Assembly (NCBI GenBank): GCA_013399695.1
Contig: VXAU01001757.1
Coordinates: 1,058,619-1,122,618, forward strand
Source: Formicarius rufipectus
Lineage: Eukaryota; Chordata; Aves; Passeriformes; Formicariidae
DNA: 64,000 bases
Reading direction: 5' to 3'
Every line of letters begins with the position of its first letter. Position 1 is the first letter of the stretch. A program made the position numbers and the translations under genes. This document shows positions 36,691 to 47,493 of this stretch, piece after piece. Under the pieces are notes generated by a model. It was not told where the DNA came from. It ran no database searches and worked only from the letters and a program-made list of their open reading frames with translations.

Positions 36691-36692
<2 letters not shown>
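36281..36692. other. Non-coding stretch, nothing recognised
   Basis: Ordinary AT-leaning DNA between the CR1 and the A44 tract. Confidence 0.5.

Positions 36693-36736
<44 letters not shown>
36693..36736. repeat. A44 homopolymer
   Basis: Forty-four consecutive A, the longest uninterrupted homopolymer in the window. The upstream plus-strand sequence does not look like a gene or SINE, and no flanking duplication is clear. The exact length may be unreliable because homopolymers this long are hard to sequence. Confidence 0.95.
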
Positions 36737-36740
<4 letters not shown>

Positions 36741-39085
36741 AAAATAGTGGAAACAAAATGAATAGCCTGCCTCTCCCCCAGTTCCCCATTCCCTAAGGAA
36801 CTGGGGTTGTTTTCCCAAAGATTTTCCACTCACCATGTGGCAAATGATTTTCCACCCCCTCTAGGTTTTTGGGATTTTCACAGATGTAATTATAGCTGTT
36901 TTCATATTTCTCGGAGAGGTCACCTTATGTTGTAAAGACAGTGTGAAATGGGAGACCTTACAAGAAATGTTATGATTACAATAAACCAGCTATGCTGCTA
37001 AGTCCCACTCACATTGTGAGGGCAGACCCTGATGTATCCCCTTTCTCAGGTTTTTAACCCTGAAACACCAGACTTTTCCACAAGGGTTAAAACCTCAGAG
37101 GAACGCATCTCCATAGGCCAGCTCAAGACACCAGTGCAACTGATGAATTAGGAACTGAAGAAGATAGAGGCAGATATTGAGAATAGTGGGAACCTGAAGT
37201 GTTAGCTGTGGAAAGAATTTTGGCAAGTCATTGAGATCACTGAGAACTGCCTTCCCTGTGCTGCTGAAACACTCAGTGCCTTATCTGCCTCCAGGAAAAC
37301 CTGTTATCCAGAGGATGCTGTGAAATCGAAATGTTTCCTCTAAGTGTTTGTGAGGACCAAGGGGGATATATCTCACCTGGATTTGTGCAATCCGAGGCTA
37401 CAGACAGCTTTGGTTTATTCAGACCCTTATGATATTATTGCCATAAACCTTTTCTGAACTGACTTAGAGGATGCATTTCTTTGACTGAATGGATTTGTGA
37501 TATCTCCAGAGAACCAGCTGAAAGTTCACACCCTGCGTGGTCCTCGTGGGGAGGATGAGCAGGCAGCCCTGGAGAATGAATTTTGAGGCAGTTTAGAAGA
37601 GCCCATTACTGACTTTGCCTGACATAGGTGTCAGTAAAAGCTCCCTTGGTCCCAAAGCCCTTAAGTCTAAAGGCAGCTGTAGCAAAATAGTGCAAAAATG
37701 CTCCATCTTGACACCAAGTGATGGGGTTTTCTCTGGGCTACCAAGAAAGGATGGCAAGCAAAAAGGCTCTGTGTGTCTTATATCCTCAGAATAAGACTTA
37801 GGAGATCTTTATCTGATACCAAGGTGTATGCTGCTTGCTCTTCCCTGGGCTAAATGTCATCCCCAGGAGAACAAATGCTCTGCCTCACCTCTCCAATTCA
37901 TAGCTGAGTGTGTGTATAATAATTATTTCTACTCAGGGTTTTACTTCAAGTATCCTTAGACTCTCCTCATCAGCATTAGTCTCCTAAACCTTCATACATA
38001 CGAGTTCCTGTGAGCTGCTTCTCAGTTCTCCCACCCCATTTTGATCTTTTTATTCCCCCAAATTTTCTTTTATGTTTAAGTATATATGTGTATAATAAAG
38101 CACTGAGCCCAAACTGAACACTCTCTTCCAATTAAGGCCCTAGCAGAGCACAGCTGAGTGGAATAATTGCCTCACTTGTTTTACACAGAATACTCTATTA
38201 GCAGTTTGATCTGGGACTCAACATTCACCCAGAATATTTGGTCTTTTCTCCTTTTTTTTTTTAGCCCTCAGCAGCACATGAAAAGACAGGTGTAGACCCT
38301 GCCTGGCCAGCTCTGAGATTCCAACAAGCTGTTGGTAACAAGCAGTGCAGTCTCTCTGTTTCATCTTTTCCATTCCTCTTGTGTTTGGAGGATTTTGCAT
38401 CTGCTTTTTCTGTTACCTTGACATCTTTATACTCATGGAAAGTGTGTTTTTCTTTTTATAAACTTGAGCCTTCCACTTAGTTGCAGCACCCTGTATAAGG
38501 CAGTGCACAGGATGAAAGCAGTTATCTGATTTGAGTTTAATGTTCAAAAGTCCTCAAGCTGGTTTATCTAAAGATCCTCCCTGTATAATTGTATACTTAG
38601 AATTCAGCTGCAGTGTAATAGGGCAAGTGCTCTGTGTTCTGTCTGGAATTACAGAAAAGATACTATTTATTTTTAAGCAAATAGGAAGGGGAAAAAGAGG
38701 GAAAATTGACAGCATAAGAAAATGCATTCAGCTGAGTTTCAGAAAAGCCTACCCCAGGGTCTGATGTATTCTGGAATTAGATTGGATTTAAAGGCAGTGA
38801 ATAGGAGAAAAATCAGGTGTCTTGAGAGATGAGGATTAAAATTCAAAAGTAATAGAAAGATTTTTGGCAGCTCTAATCAAGGAATCAGCTCTTTTGGGTT
38901 GGGTCCTGTACAAAAATGTCATACAAAGTTTCTAAGTGATCCTGGGATTTGAATCTAGCTCCTGCATGTATTTCCCTTTGGTTGCATTTTAAAGTGACTT
39001 TATTAATATAATGAAAGCAAATTACATAAATGAGAAAATGAGTTACTGATTGCAGATGATGTGAGTCAATCAGCTCCTCAGGGGA
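36737..39085. other. Non-coding stretch, nothing recognised
   Basis: About 2.3 kb without recognised repeats or frames above 77 codons. CpG-poor. Confidence 0.55.
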
Positions 39086-39625
39086 TGTTGAGGTTTAACC
39101 CCAGTCAGCTCTGCTCACTCACAGCTCTGTGTTGGGACAGGGGAGAGGCTTGGAAGGGGAAAAGTGGGAACACTTGTGGGTTGAGACACAGACGGGGGCA
39201 AAATCCATGTACAGGCAAAGAAAACAAGGAATTGACTCCCCACTTCCCACAGTCTGATGTTCAACCATGCCCAGCACAGCAGGGCTCCACCATGTGCACC
39301 TGGGGAAGGCAAACACCATCACTCTGCCTGCCCCTCCATTCTTCCTTCTTGCCCAGTTTTTCATGCTGACCATGACATCATATGGTGTTGGGATATCCCT
39401 GGGGTCAGCTGGGATCAGCTGTGTCCACCCCCAGCTCCTTGTGCACCCGCAGCCTCTGTGCTGGTGGGATGAGGAGCAGAAAAGACCTCGACTTGGTGCA
39501 GTCACTGCACAGCAACAGCTGGAACACCCCTGTGTTGTCAAGGCTGTCCCCAGCACAAACCCAAAACGCAGCCCCATTCCTGCTACTCTGAAGAAAATTA
39601 ACTCCCCCAGTCAAACCCCATGCCA
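39086..39625 (-). mobile_element. Solo LTR of an avian endogenous retrovirus
   Basis: The element starts TGTTGAGGTTTAACCCC on the plus strand and ends ...CCCATGCCA, giving TG/CA termini about 540 bp apart. Internal landmarks match an LTR family common in neoavian genomes, best read on the minus strand. From its 5' end these are AGTTAATTTTCTTC, a CACAGAG-like stretch, 'GGGTGCACAAGG', 'CCATATGATGTCATGG' (CRE-like, 39371-39384) where the promoter sits, and 'CTCAACCCACAAG' near the expected 3' processing region. The TATA box and poly-A signal expected in the family are degraded. No gag, pol or env sequence adjoins, so it is a recombined solo LTR. Flanking GGATG/GGATT is at best an imperfect target duplication. 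Open frames inside (up to 152 codons) are not genes. Confidence 0.85.
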
Positions 39626-39815
39626 GGATTGTCCCTGTGCTCCTTCAGGATCTGTTAATGTGGTCTTCAAATCTGAGAACTGAACATATTGCTGTTGTGA
39701 AAAGTATTTCCAGCCTCCAGCTCAAACATGCCACGGAAACATGGCAGAGAAGTAAAACAAATAAATCATAAAGACAAAGAAAGAGGAGAAAGGAAGCTTG
39801 ACTCTGTCATTTTAG

Positions 39816-39906
39816 TGGGGGAACAGGAACACAGGGAGATTAATGGTTTCATTTGAAGTTACAGCACAGTCTGTGACAGGATCAGGAACAGAATCCAGGT
39901 CTTCCG
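39816..39906 (-). repeat. Ancient MIR-like SINE relic
   Basis: The plus strand shows, in order, 'AACACAGGGAGATTAA', 'GAAGTTACAGCACAGTCTGTG' split by substitutions, and 'CAGGAACAGAATCCAGGTCTTC'. This is the antisense order of a MIR-type SINE (usually GAGGCACAGAG..., GGTCACACAGC..., GAACCCAGGTCTCC). It is the clearest of the MIR-like relics here. Confidence 0.6.
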
Positions 39907-40733
39907 TTGAAAATTGGATTTTTGATGAAAAACTCCATTCACTTTCTAAAATTAGGAAAATTTCACCTCACTTCAGCCAGAAGCATCCTCCAAGAGGGGT
40001 GGGAATGTGGAGGCAGAGAGAAGAGGTCTCTGAACTCCCATCAGTTTCTGTCCGGACTCATTCAGTGCCTTGCTGAGAAAGCTGATATTCAATGGTCAAA
40101 TCAAGGGTGTGAGACCAGGAGGTAGTTCACAAAAATTTTGTTCAAGATGTACAACATTAAACTGCAGTGAAATTTCATGTATTTTTACTAGAAAATATCA
40201 ACCCTTGTTATAATGGTAGTTAAAAAAAAAACCCTCTGAGATTTAGCATTCACTTGGTGATCACTTTTCATATAAAACTGTGAAACTCCCTTTATTTCAC
40301 ACCTGTCAATACTAAGCCACCATCTTGTGAAGATTTTACCCGAGCAAGAAAAAAGGAAAAAAAAAAAAGAAATTCAATAAAGCTTTTGCAGCATTTCTCA
40401 AGCAATTGTGAAATGTCCTGGGGTATAATTAAGGAAAAAAAACACCTTCGTGACATTTTGGGGAGAAATATATATTCAGCTCTGCTCGCAGAGTTCCAGA
40501 AAGGAAATTAATTCCACATAAAATGGCAGCCTCCTTAGACTAAGTAATGAGAACAACTCTCCGCTACAGAAAGACTGAAATAACAATGAGGGTTGTTGTG
40601 ATTTTAATAGACCATCCCTGCAGCTCTGGGCTGGAGACAGGGGGAAAAGGGGGAATGGAAGAGGCCACAGAAACCTCCTGCAGCGTTCATGGAGACCTTC
40701 ACACCTCCTGTAACAGCAGAATCAATGAACAGA
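39907..40733. other. Non-coding stretch, nothing recognised
   Basis: AT-rich with A-runs near 40222 and 40357. No recognised element. Confidence 0.5.
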
Positions 40734-41153
40734 CACAGAATCACAGAATCAGGAAGGTGGGGAAAGACCTCCAAGATCCTGAAGTCCGGTTCTTGACTGA
40801 ACCCACTGAACCATATCATGAAATGCTGTGTCTACTAATTTTTTGAACACTTGCAGGGATGGTGACTCCACCACTTCCCTGGACAGCCCATTCCAATGCT
40901 TGACCACTCTATCAGTGGAGACATTATTCCCTATATCCAACCTGAACTTCTCCTGGTGGTGCTTGAGGTCTTTTCCTCTTGTCCTTTCACTTGTTACCTG
41001 GGAGAAGAGACTGATCCCCCCCGGCTACAACCTCCTCTCAGGGAGTTGTAGGGAGCAATGAGGTTCCTCACAAGACTTGTGTTCCAGAACCTTCCCCAAC
41101 TCCACTGCCTTTCTCTGGACATCCTCTAACACCCCAATGTCCTTCTGGTAGTG
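40734..41153 (-). mobile_element. CR1 LINE 3' fragment (antisense), with internal deletion
   Basis: Starts CACAGAATCACAGAATC, the reverse complement of CR1 tail repeats. Then follow 'GGAAAGACCTCCAAGATC', 'CAGGGATGGTGACTCCACCA', 'CCCATTCCAATGCTTGACCA', 'TTTTCCTCTTGTCCTTTCAC', 'ACAACCTCCTCTCAGG' and 'TCTCTGGACATCCTC...CCAATGTCCTTCT'. Between about 41064 and 41076 the family's 'CTCAGCCTCC...' segment is missing, so roughly 60 bases appear deleted. This is a different, older-looking CR1 subtype from those at 36015 and 45507. No coding region remains. Confidence 0.93.
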
Positions 41154-42595
41154 ATAGTTGCTCTGACTTGTCAGCAATCCCTAAGGTGGCATCGTAACCT
41201 ACAAGCAAGTGACGTTAACTTGTAGGCAAGATGGGATCAGGGTTTAGGGTGCAGTAATTAGAAAAGAATGATTAAAGGTCTGTGTGGAACCACCCGGCCA
41301 AGGCAGGCAGGACCCCAGCCAGTAGTGCCCACTAGGGATGCTGAGCATGCTGAGCTGTTCCCAGTGCACCTGGACAACTGAACTGGTACCAGTCACCAGG
41401 GAGTTTTCTCAGGACAGCCTTCAACAGAATTTCAGAGCAAGGCTTGAACTTACCTGCCTTGAATTCCTCAGTTGAGTCAGAGGTTATGGAATTAGATGGA
41501 ACAGTCCTACCCCTCTGTGATTTTCACCTTTCCACCTACTGGAGTCACTTGAGAAATAAAGATGGATTTCAAACCCCCGAATATTAACAGTCAGAGATGA
41601 TGCCTTACAGCTTCTGCCACCACACCCCACTAAAATGCTTCCCTCCTCTATATATTCCTGCCTTCCTGTGCATCCTTGTTGCAGAAAACCCCACTTTGCC
41701 ACCCACTTTGCCCAGAAACAGTCCTGCGTGCAGACACAGTTCACACCAGTGCCACCCCTATGTACTGACTCCCAGAGAATATTTGCAATGTTGGGGTGTT
41801 TTTTTTTCCCCTGCAGAAATCCCTCGACCGCTGGAAAGTCACCAGGGTTTTTCTCCTCCACTCCCCTCTTGCAGCAGCAAGGGCACCGAGGCACCCATGG
41901 AAAATTGCTTTGGTACCTTGAACTGTAAATGATGCTGTTTTCATGATTCATCAACTCCAGCTGAAGCAGAGGTGGCGTGTCAGCAGGGCCAGGCAAAGTT
42001 TAGAACATAATAGGGCCCAAGAGGTGAGAGACATGTCTTTCATTTCAGTGGTGCATCTTTGAGGTGACTGCTGGAAATAATTAGGTTCCTTGATTTCCAT
42101 TGCCATTTGGTGCTCTTCACGCTAATCAGAGCAACTGCACATTTGCATGAACTGAAGGGAATAGAATTATTTCTTATTAGAAGGAGCCCATAACAAAGAT
42201 AAAGGTCTCTTGGCTTCAGAATTCCTTGTCCTTGCAGTTTTACACCACATTTCATGTCTGGCCAAAAATGAGGTGAAAAATGTATATTTAATATTTATTA
42301 AAGAGCCTCAGATCTTTATAATCTTTTAACTTTGGTCCCACAAAATATTCCAAACTCTTTTTATTTATTAATAAATGTTTCATTCTGTCCCTTCCAAAAC
42401 CTGACTGAAGCTCTTAGGTCACACAGACTGGGAGATGAATCACAGAGGGGAAATGGAATAAATTCTGATTTCTAATCACTTTGAAGAATTCTTTCAGGAC
42501 TTCAGGGGTCCAGTGTTTAAAGAAGGGAGTGGGACTTGTGATGTCTGACCTTTCCCATCCAAACTCAGCATTAATTTATAGTTCTTTTAAGATCC
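41154..42595. other. Non-coding stretch with a short inverted repeat
   Basis: CCTACAAG and CTTGTAGG (41198-41226) form an 8-bp perfect inverted repeat with a 13-base loop. Overlapping frames on both strands around 41484-41996 (170, 111 and 97 codons) are not recognisable. A T9C4TGCAG splice-acceptor-like string ends at 41816. Confidence 0.5.
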
Positions 42596-42760
42596 TGAGC
42601 ACATCAGCCTCACCCCCCTGTATCTCATTTTATCTATATGTAAAATTAGAAGACTAAAAATATGACCCTATTTTACAAAGGTGTAACAGGTCTCCATAAA
42701 TTTCTGGCATTAAGCTGCTGTGAAGGCTTTGCTTTATGAAACACAGGCAGTGTTTTCAAA
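42596..42760 (+). repeat. Ancient MIR-like SINE relic
   Basis: 'AGCCTCACCCCCCTGTATCTC', then 'CTATATGTAAAATTAGAAGA', 'CCTATTTTACAAAGGTGT' and 'GCTGTGAAGGCTTTGC' follow the sense order of MIR core and 3' sequence (CCTCAGTTTCC..., CTGTAAAATGGG..., ACAGGGTTGTTG..., GTAAAGCGCTTTG). Highly diverged; assigned by eye. Confidence 0.5.
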
Positions 42761-43789
42761 AGGGCTCAGCTTCTATTTAGACACCTGCAAGAACCTGGAG
42801 CATTGAGGATGTTTTATGTCCTGAATCTTTGCAAATATCTAGTTATGAGAACCTCAGTGTTCTCAGTGGGACTCTGAGCTCTTAAAGCAACCCCGATTTT
42901 ACTTCTATGCCAAAACTGAATGAAGGCTTTTTGCAGGGGTACTCTATTTTCCATCCAGGCCTCCTTCTCCTTCATCACACTTTGGTGTTGCTGTGAATAT
43001 GGATTCATAAAAAAATTGCCAATATCCACGGACATAGATATTTAATCATGAAAATCTAGGCCAGCTCTACTGGAATTGGTGTTTTCTCCAAAGTTTTATT
43101 GAACTAATGGAATAAGTATCTGCCTTCAGTTTCCTTGCAAGGTGAAGAAAACACTTTCAATTATCTCTAAGCATGTATTGCAGGATAAAAGTGGGGAAGC
43201 AGAGGGGTTAGAGCTCAGGGCTTTAGAAACACTCGAGAATGTGGAGAATATAAGGTAAAAAGTGAGTTTTCAGGAGGCCAAAGTAAAAGGATGTTTTAAA
43301 GCAAGAAATACCATTCCAACATAGACTGCTCTATGACCTATGACAAGTATCTGCTCTTGTAGAACTGTGAGACACATGAACATGTAGCAGACTCAAAACA
43401 AGCCATACATGACACATTGATTAAGAAAGAGATTGATCTCCTCTTGCTTTGCTGATGTAAAAGGGTTTTGTTTCACACAGCCCAGTCTCCTAAGCTTCCT
43501 CCATAGTCAAGGCAGGGGCAGGCATCTTCTCTGAGAAAGGTTTATAAAACAAGATGAGCAACACTTTAGAGCTGTCTATCCATCTTTATGTTAATAATAA
43601 AAAGAGCCTGGAAGCTACCTTTAGCAATTCACATAAATTCAGATTACTGAGGTGAGACACGTTGCATGTTAACTGTAGCAATTGTCATCTTGGGGACAGG
43701 CAGAATTACAGCATCTGCTGTCATCAAATCCACGTGCTACAACTTCTGAGTTTTAAGTTCATTTAAACATTATTCTGTGATGCTTCTTT
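42761..43789. other. Non-coding stretch, nothing recognised
   Basis: AT-rich DNA without recognised elements. Confidence 0.5.
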
Positions 43790-43835
43790 AAAAAAAAAAA
43801 AAAAGAAAAAAACAAACAAAGAAAAACAAACAAAC
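43790..43835. repeat. A-rich low-complexity tract
   Basis: A15 followed by GAAAAAA and AAAC/AAAG units. Confidence 0.9.
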
Positions 43836-44686
43836 TCTTTTCTTGTCCACAATTAATTTGTTATCAGGTTTACAGTTTGTGGGAGAAGCAGCTGTGCATC
43901 ATCTCCAGACCGACTAAGTGCAATGGTGGCTGGAGGGGAGCCTGTTTGACTGCCTGAGATCACCTGTCTGTGACCTAAGAGTTCTCCTGCCAAATACAAC
44001 CTGACCCACAGCTGACCCAAGGATCATGTACCAGCCACAGCTCCAGTTGTCCTGGGCAGATGGATTTCACAACAAGCTCAGCCCAGACTGTGGCCATTTT
44101 CCAGTGTTTGACTGCATGAATTCAGAAAGTTTTTCCTTCCTTTACCCCATGCTTTGGAGGAAGAGGATCTCTCTGCAGATGCTGTCACAGTGAAGATGTT
44201 CTGCAGGGTGTGAAATTCTCTGCTCTTCTGACTGTTCTTCAGAACTTGCCATGAATTCTTCATAGCGAGCGACACATCACCCTCCCAGATCCTTTAAAAG
44301 CACAAATGTGCCTTGCCCCAAGAGCCATATTGGAAGAACAGTTAATTCACGTTAGAAATCTATGCAGAGTGTTAATAAGAATAATAACAACAACAAAATC
44401 ACTCAAGAGAGAACAAGTCACGCATTAAACACAAGGGTTCTTCTTTCTGTATCCTGAGAGTGGAAAAAGGACGTTGCCCCAAACCATATTTCACAGGATT
44501 TGTTTTTTCTTTTCACCCCAAGTTTTCAGTCTCATGCAGTGCCACTGAAATTTTAGAAGCCTTGAAGTTGTTGCTAGTGAACTGCATGGGGCTGTCTTGA
44601 AAACAAGGTCCATTCCCCAAGCAGCCTGAGGGAGGGAGGAAGCCCTCTCCTGCTAAATTTTGTGTTTCTTTTTTCTCTGAGGGTGG
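43836..44686. other. Non-coding stretch, nothing recognised
   Basis: No recognised gene or repeat. Confidence 0.5.
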
Positions 44687-44757
44687 AAATAAAAAAAAAA
44701 TAAATTAAAAAAAAGCAACAAAAACACCCCCAAAAAAAACATAAGAGAAAGAGATCA
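44687..44757. repeat. A-rich low-complexity tract
   Basis: Runs of 8-10 A separated by single T, C5 or GC, then purine-rich sequence. Confidence 0.85.
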
Positions 44758-45506
44758 AAGCTTCTGAAGGTGCCTCCACATTCTTGTTTGGAAACAAAAC
44801 ATTTACAAAGTTTTGCTTTTACTCCCTTAGATCTCAGTTATAATTTTTTTACAACGTTTTAAATGCAGAACCTGTAGTGAAACTCAAAGGCACAGTGGGC
44901 AAGAGACATAAGCCTGAGCCATAGCGGTTGTAGTTCCCAACAAACAGTTCTTTTTCTGCCATCACGGGAAGGTTTCCATGGTTGGATTTAACCAAGGAGC
45001 TGCTCACTGGCAATGAAGACCTTTTGATCTCTGTGAGCTGATTCTCCAATTTCTCACCATTTTGCAGTTGAAGAAGGGAAAAGAAAATCACTTGGTTAAT
45101 TAAGCAAGGAAACCCTCCTGTCCTGGGCAGGTGCTGGGATGTTTCTTTGGAACATCTGCAGGATGTCTTCAGTAGATTTATGAGTTACAAGGCTGACCTC
45201 AGCTGTTAAGGAATGCAGTTTGATTTATCAAGGTGGATGATTCCCCTTCCCAAGGGAACCTCATTTTCCTATGGGTGGATTTTTCTCTTTACAGGTAATG
45301 TTCTTTTGCTTAAAGGCAAATTGTTGAAGACAATTACAAATCCCAGAGGAGAGAGACAAGATCAGGGGGGGCTGAAAATCATACTAAGATTCACAATGTC
45401 TCCGTGAGACTCTGAAAGTGTCCCAGCTAACAGCAAACTTTGTGGTTGACTGCACAGGTGATTTTAATTCCTTGTGAATGCATGCCAAGTCTCCAGTTCC
45501 TCTGTT
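44758..45506. other. Non-coding stretch, nothing recognised
   Basis: No recognised gene or repeat. Confidence 0.5.
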
Positions 45507-45890
45507 AGAATCATAGAATGGTTTGGTTTGGAAGAAACCTTAAAGATCACCCCATTTCAAGCTCCTACTATGGGCAAGGACACATTCCACCAGCCCAGGG
45601 TGCTCCAAGCCCTGTCCAACCTGGCTTTGGACACTTCCAGGGATGGGGCAGCCACAGGTTCTCTGGACAACCTGTGCCAGGGCCTCCCCACCCTCACAGG
45701 GAAGAGTTTCTCCCATGTTTCTAATTTGAGTTTCCGCTCAGTAAATTTGAAGCCATTCCTCCTTATCCTGTCACTGCAGTTCCTTCTGAAGGGTCCCTCT
45801 CTGGCTTCCCTGGAGTCCCTTCAGACACTGGAAGGGGCTATGAGGTCTCCAGACTGAACAGCTCCAACTTTCTCAGTCTGCTCATACAGA
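45507..45890 (-). mobile_element. CR1 LINE 3' fragment (antisense)
   Basis: Begins AGAATCATAGAATGGTTTGG, the reverse complement of the canonical CR1 end. It continues with 'CTTAAAGATCACC', 'CCAACCTGGCTTTGGACACT', 'CCAGGGATGGGGCAGCCACA', 'CTCCTTATCCTGTCACTGCA', 'GGTCCCTCTCTGGCTTCCCT' and 'GGTCTCCAGACTGAACAGC'. Intact-looking tail repeats and few indels make it one of the younger copies. The 127-codon plus-strand frame (45474-45857) is this repeat read antisense. Confidence 0.96.
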
Positions 45891-47415
45891 TTATTTAGTA
45901 CCGGATACTGCAATGGATGATAAAGGATGGAGGCTCAAAAAATGAGGTTCTGACTCAAAACTTTACAAAGTTCAGCTCCCTGAAAAAAACAGGTTGTATG
46001 GATATGCACTGGGGTGGGAATGTTAGATTAAATGCTCTCATCCCTTGCAATATTGAAGCTGCACTGGTGTGGTCTTGAGTCTGAGATGTCTCCTACTGTA
46101 GTGAGATAGAAGAGACCAAGGCAAATTGACCATGAGCAGCTGAGGACCTACAGCTCTTTCTGCCTCTTGACTATTTGAGGGAAAACCTCAATCCAAGGTG
46201 TTGCATGTGGAAAGCAGTTTCCAGACAATCCAAAACCAGAGAACACAGGTGGCTTTAGATGACATGGGACACACCACAGCAGGAGGAAAATGGTATTTGG
46301 TGCAGGGTGCTTTCCTCGAGGAGAGCAAGGCTTCAGTTTGGCCTGTCATCTTGCTGAGGCTTCACAGCAGAGTTTTCCCTGTTGCCCAGGGGTGTGAGTG
46401 TGCAGGGCATGTAAAACACCTTCACAGGGGGACAGATAAAGGCAGGGGTCTCCTGGGAGCAGAACCAGCTGAGGGCAGGCTTTGAGTGTGACCTGCTTGT
46501 CTTCCTTCACCCAGCTATGAATTTTATCCTCAAAACTCCTCCATGGGATGGAGCAGTGCTAATCCCACTGCTTCCCTCAGGGGAGTAGACACCTGGAGAG
46601 GCTCCTTGGCTTGTCTAAATTCATAGCTGTGGCCTGGGAGGGACTGGAAGAGGCAGCAGCTGAACAAGGAATTGATTACAAGCCTCCTGATAGCACCAGG
46701 ATGATTAGAATAGCTGGCTTTATCTGCAAATAGGTGTAATTCCACTCTTTTTACCCAGCTTTTTGTCTGCCTTGTCTTCTGAGACAGCAGGCTCTTCAGA
46801 AGAGGCACCATCTGATATTTTATGTAGCACTTAGCAAAATATAGTCCCAGTCTCACCAAGCCTCTGGGCATTACCATAATCAGTGCATTAGGGGTCATTT
46901 TTTCAGGCAGAGATTTGAAAATAACTTTGAGGAGTCTTTTCTAGTGCAAGTTTTTGTTTGCTGCTCTCTGGAGAGGAAGTGGAGAGGGGGGATTTCCATT
47001 CTCTGTCTCACACAGAGCTGCACATCCATAGTGAATCTTGAAGATGTAAGTCCCCAGCTCCTCCAAAAGAAGTGGAGCATTCTGGGTGTTTGGGAGGAGA
47101 AAATAAAAAAGATGTTTTGAACGAGCCAAGGTATTTAGCTTTGAAAATTAGCTACTCAGCAGGCCAGCATTAAAATTAATTTAATGGAGTGTAAATTAAC
47201 ATAGTTGACACTTTTTTTGATCATTTTTCACAGGCAGTGCTGACCAATGGAAATAAAAGCCTTTTCACCCATGAGGGCAGGACAAGAAAATTCCCAAATT
47301 TACCACTCCCACCCCATGGGGTGCTTTTCTCTTCAGGAGTCAATGTAGTACATCAAGAGTAAGTCTTTAAATATTAAATATTGGCTTTTGCATAGGATAA
47401 ACTGAGGGGTGAACA
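45891..47415. other. Non-coding stretch, nothing recognised
   Basis: No recognised repeat. Frames of 95 (46198-46485) and 122 codons (46530-46898, minus) show no known family. Confidence 0.5.
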
Positions 47416-47493
47416 GTGGACCTGGGGTTGATCGTCGGACTTGAGAATTTTAGAGGGCTTTTACAACATAAATGATTTCATGATTCTATGACT
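47416..47493 (+). mobile_element. CR1 LINE terminal remnant (sense)
   Basis: 'GGGTTGATCGTCGGACTTGA', then 'GGGCTTTTACAACATAAATG' and 'ATTTCATGATTCTATGAC' correspond to the last 70-80 bases of CR1, including the tail repeats. The rest of the element is absent. Severe 5' truncation is usual for CR1. Confidence 0.8.

Noticed and set aside
39119..39577. 152-codon minus-strand frame and several overlapping frames
   Set aside because: All sit inside the solo LTR, which carries no retroviral coding region.
41798..41816. Splice-acceptor-like T9C4TGCAG
   Set aside because: No open frame of interest or donor-like site follows, and such strings are frequent by chance.
41484..41996. 170-codon minus-strand frame
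   Set aside because: It overlaps plus-strand frames of 111 and 97 codons over the same bases. No recognisable product.
45474..45857. 127-codon plus-strand open frame
   Set aside because: It lies almost entirely in the CR1 3' end at 45507-45890 in antisense orientation.
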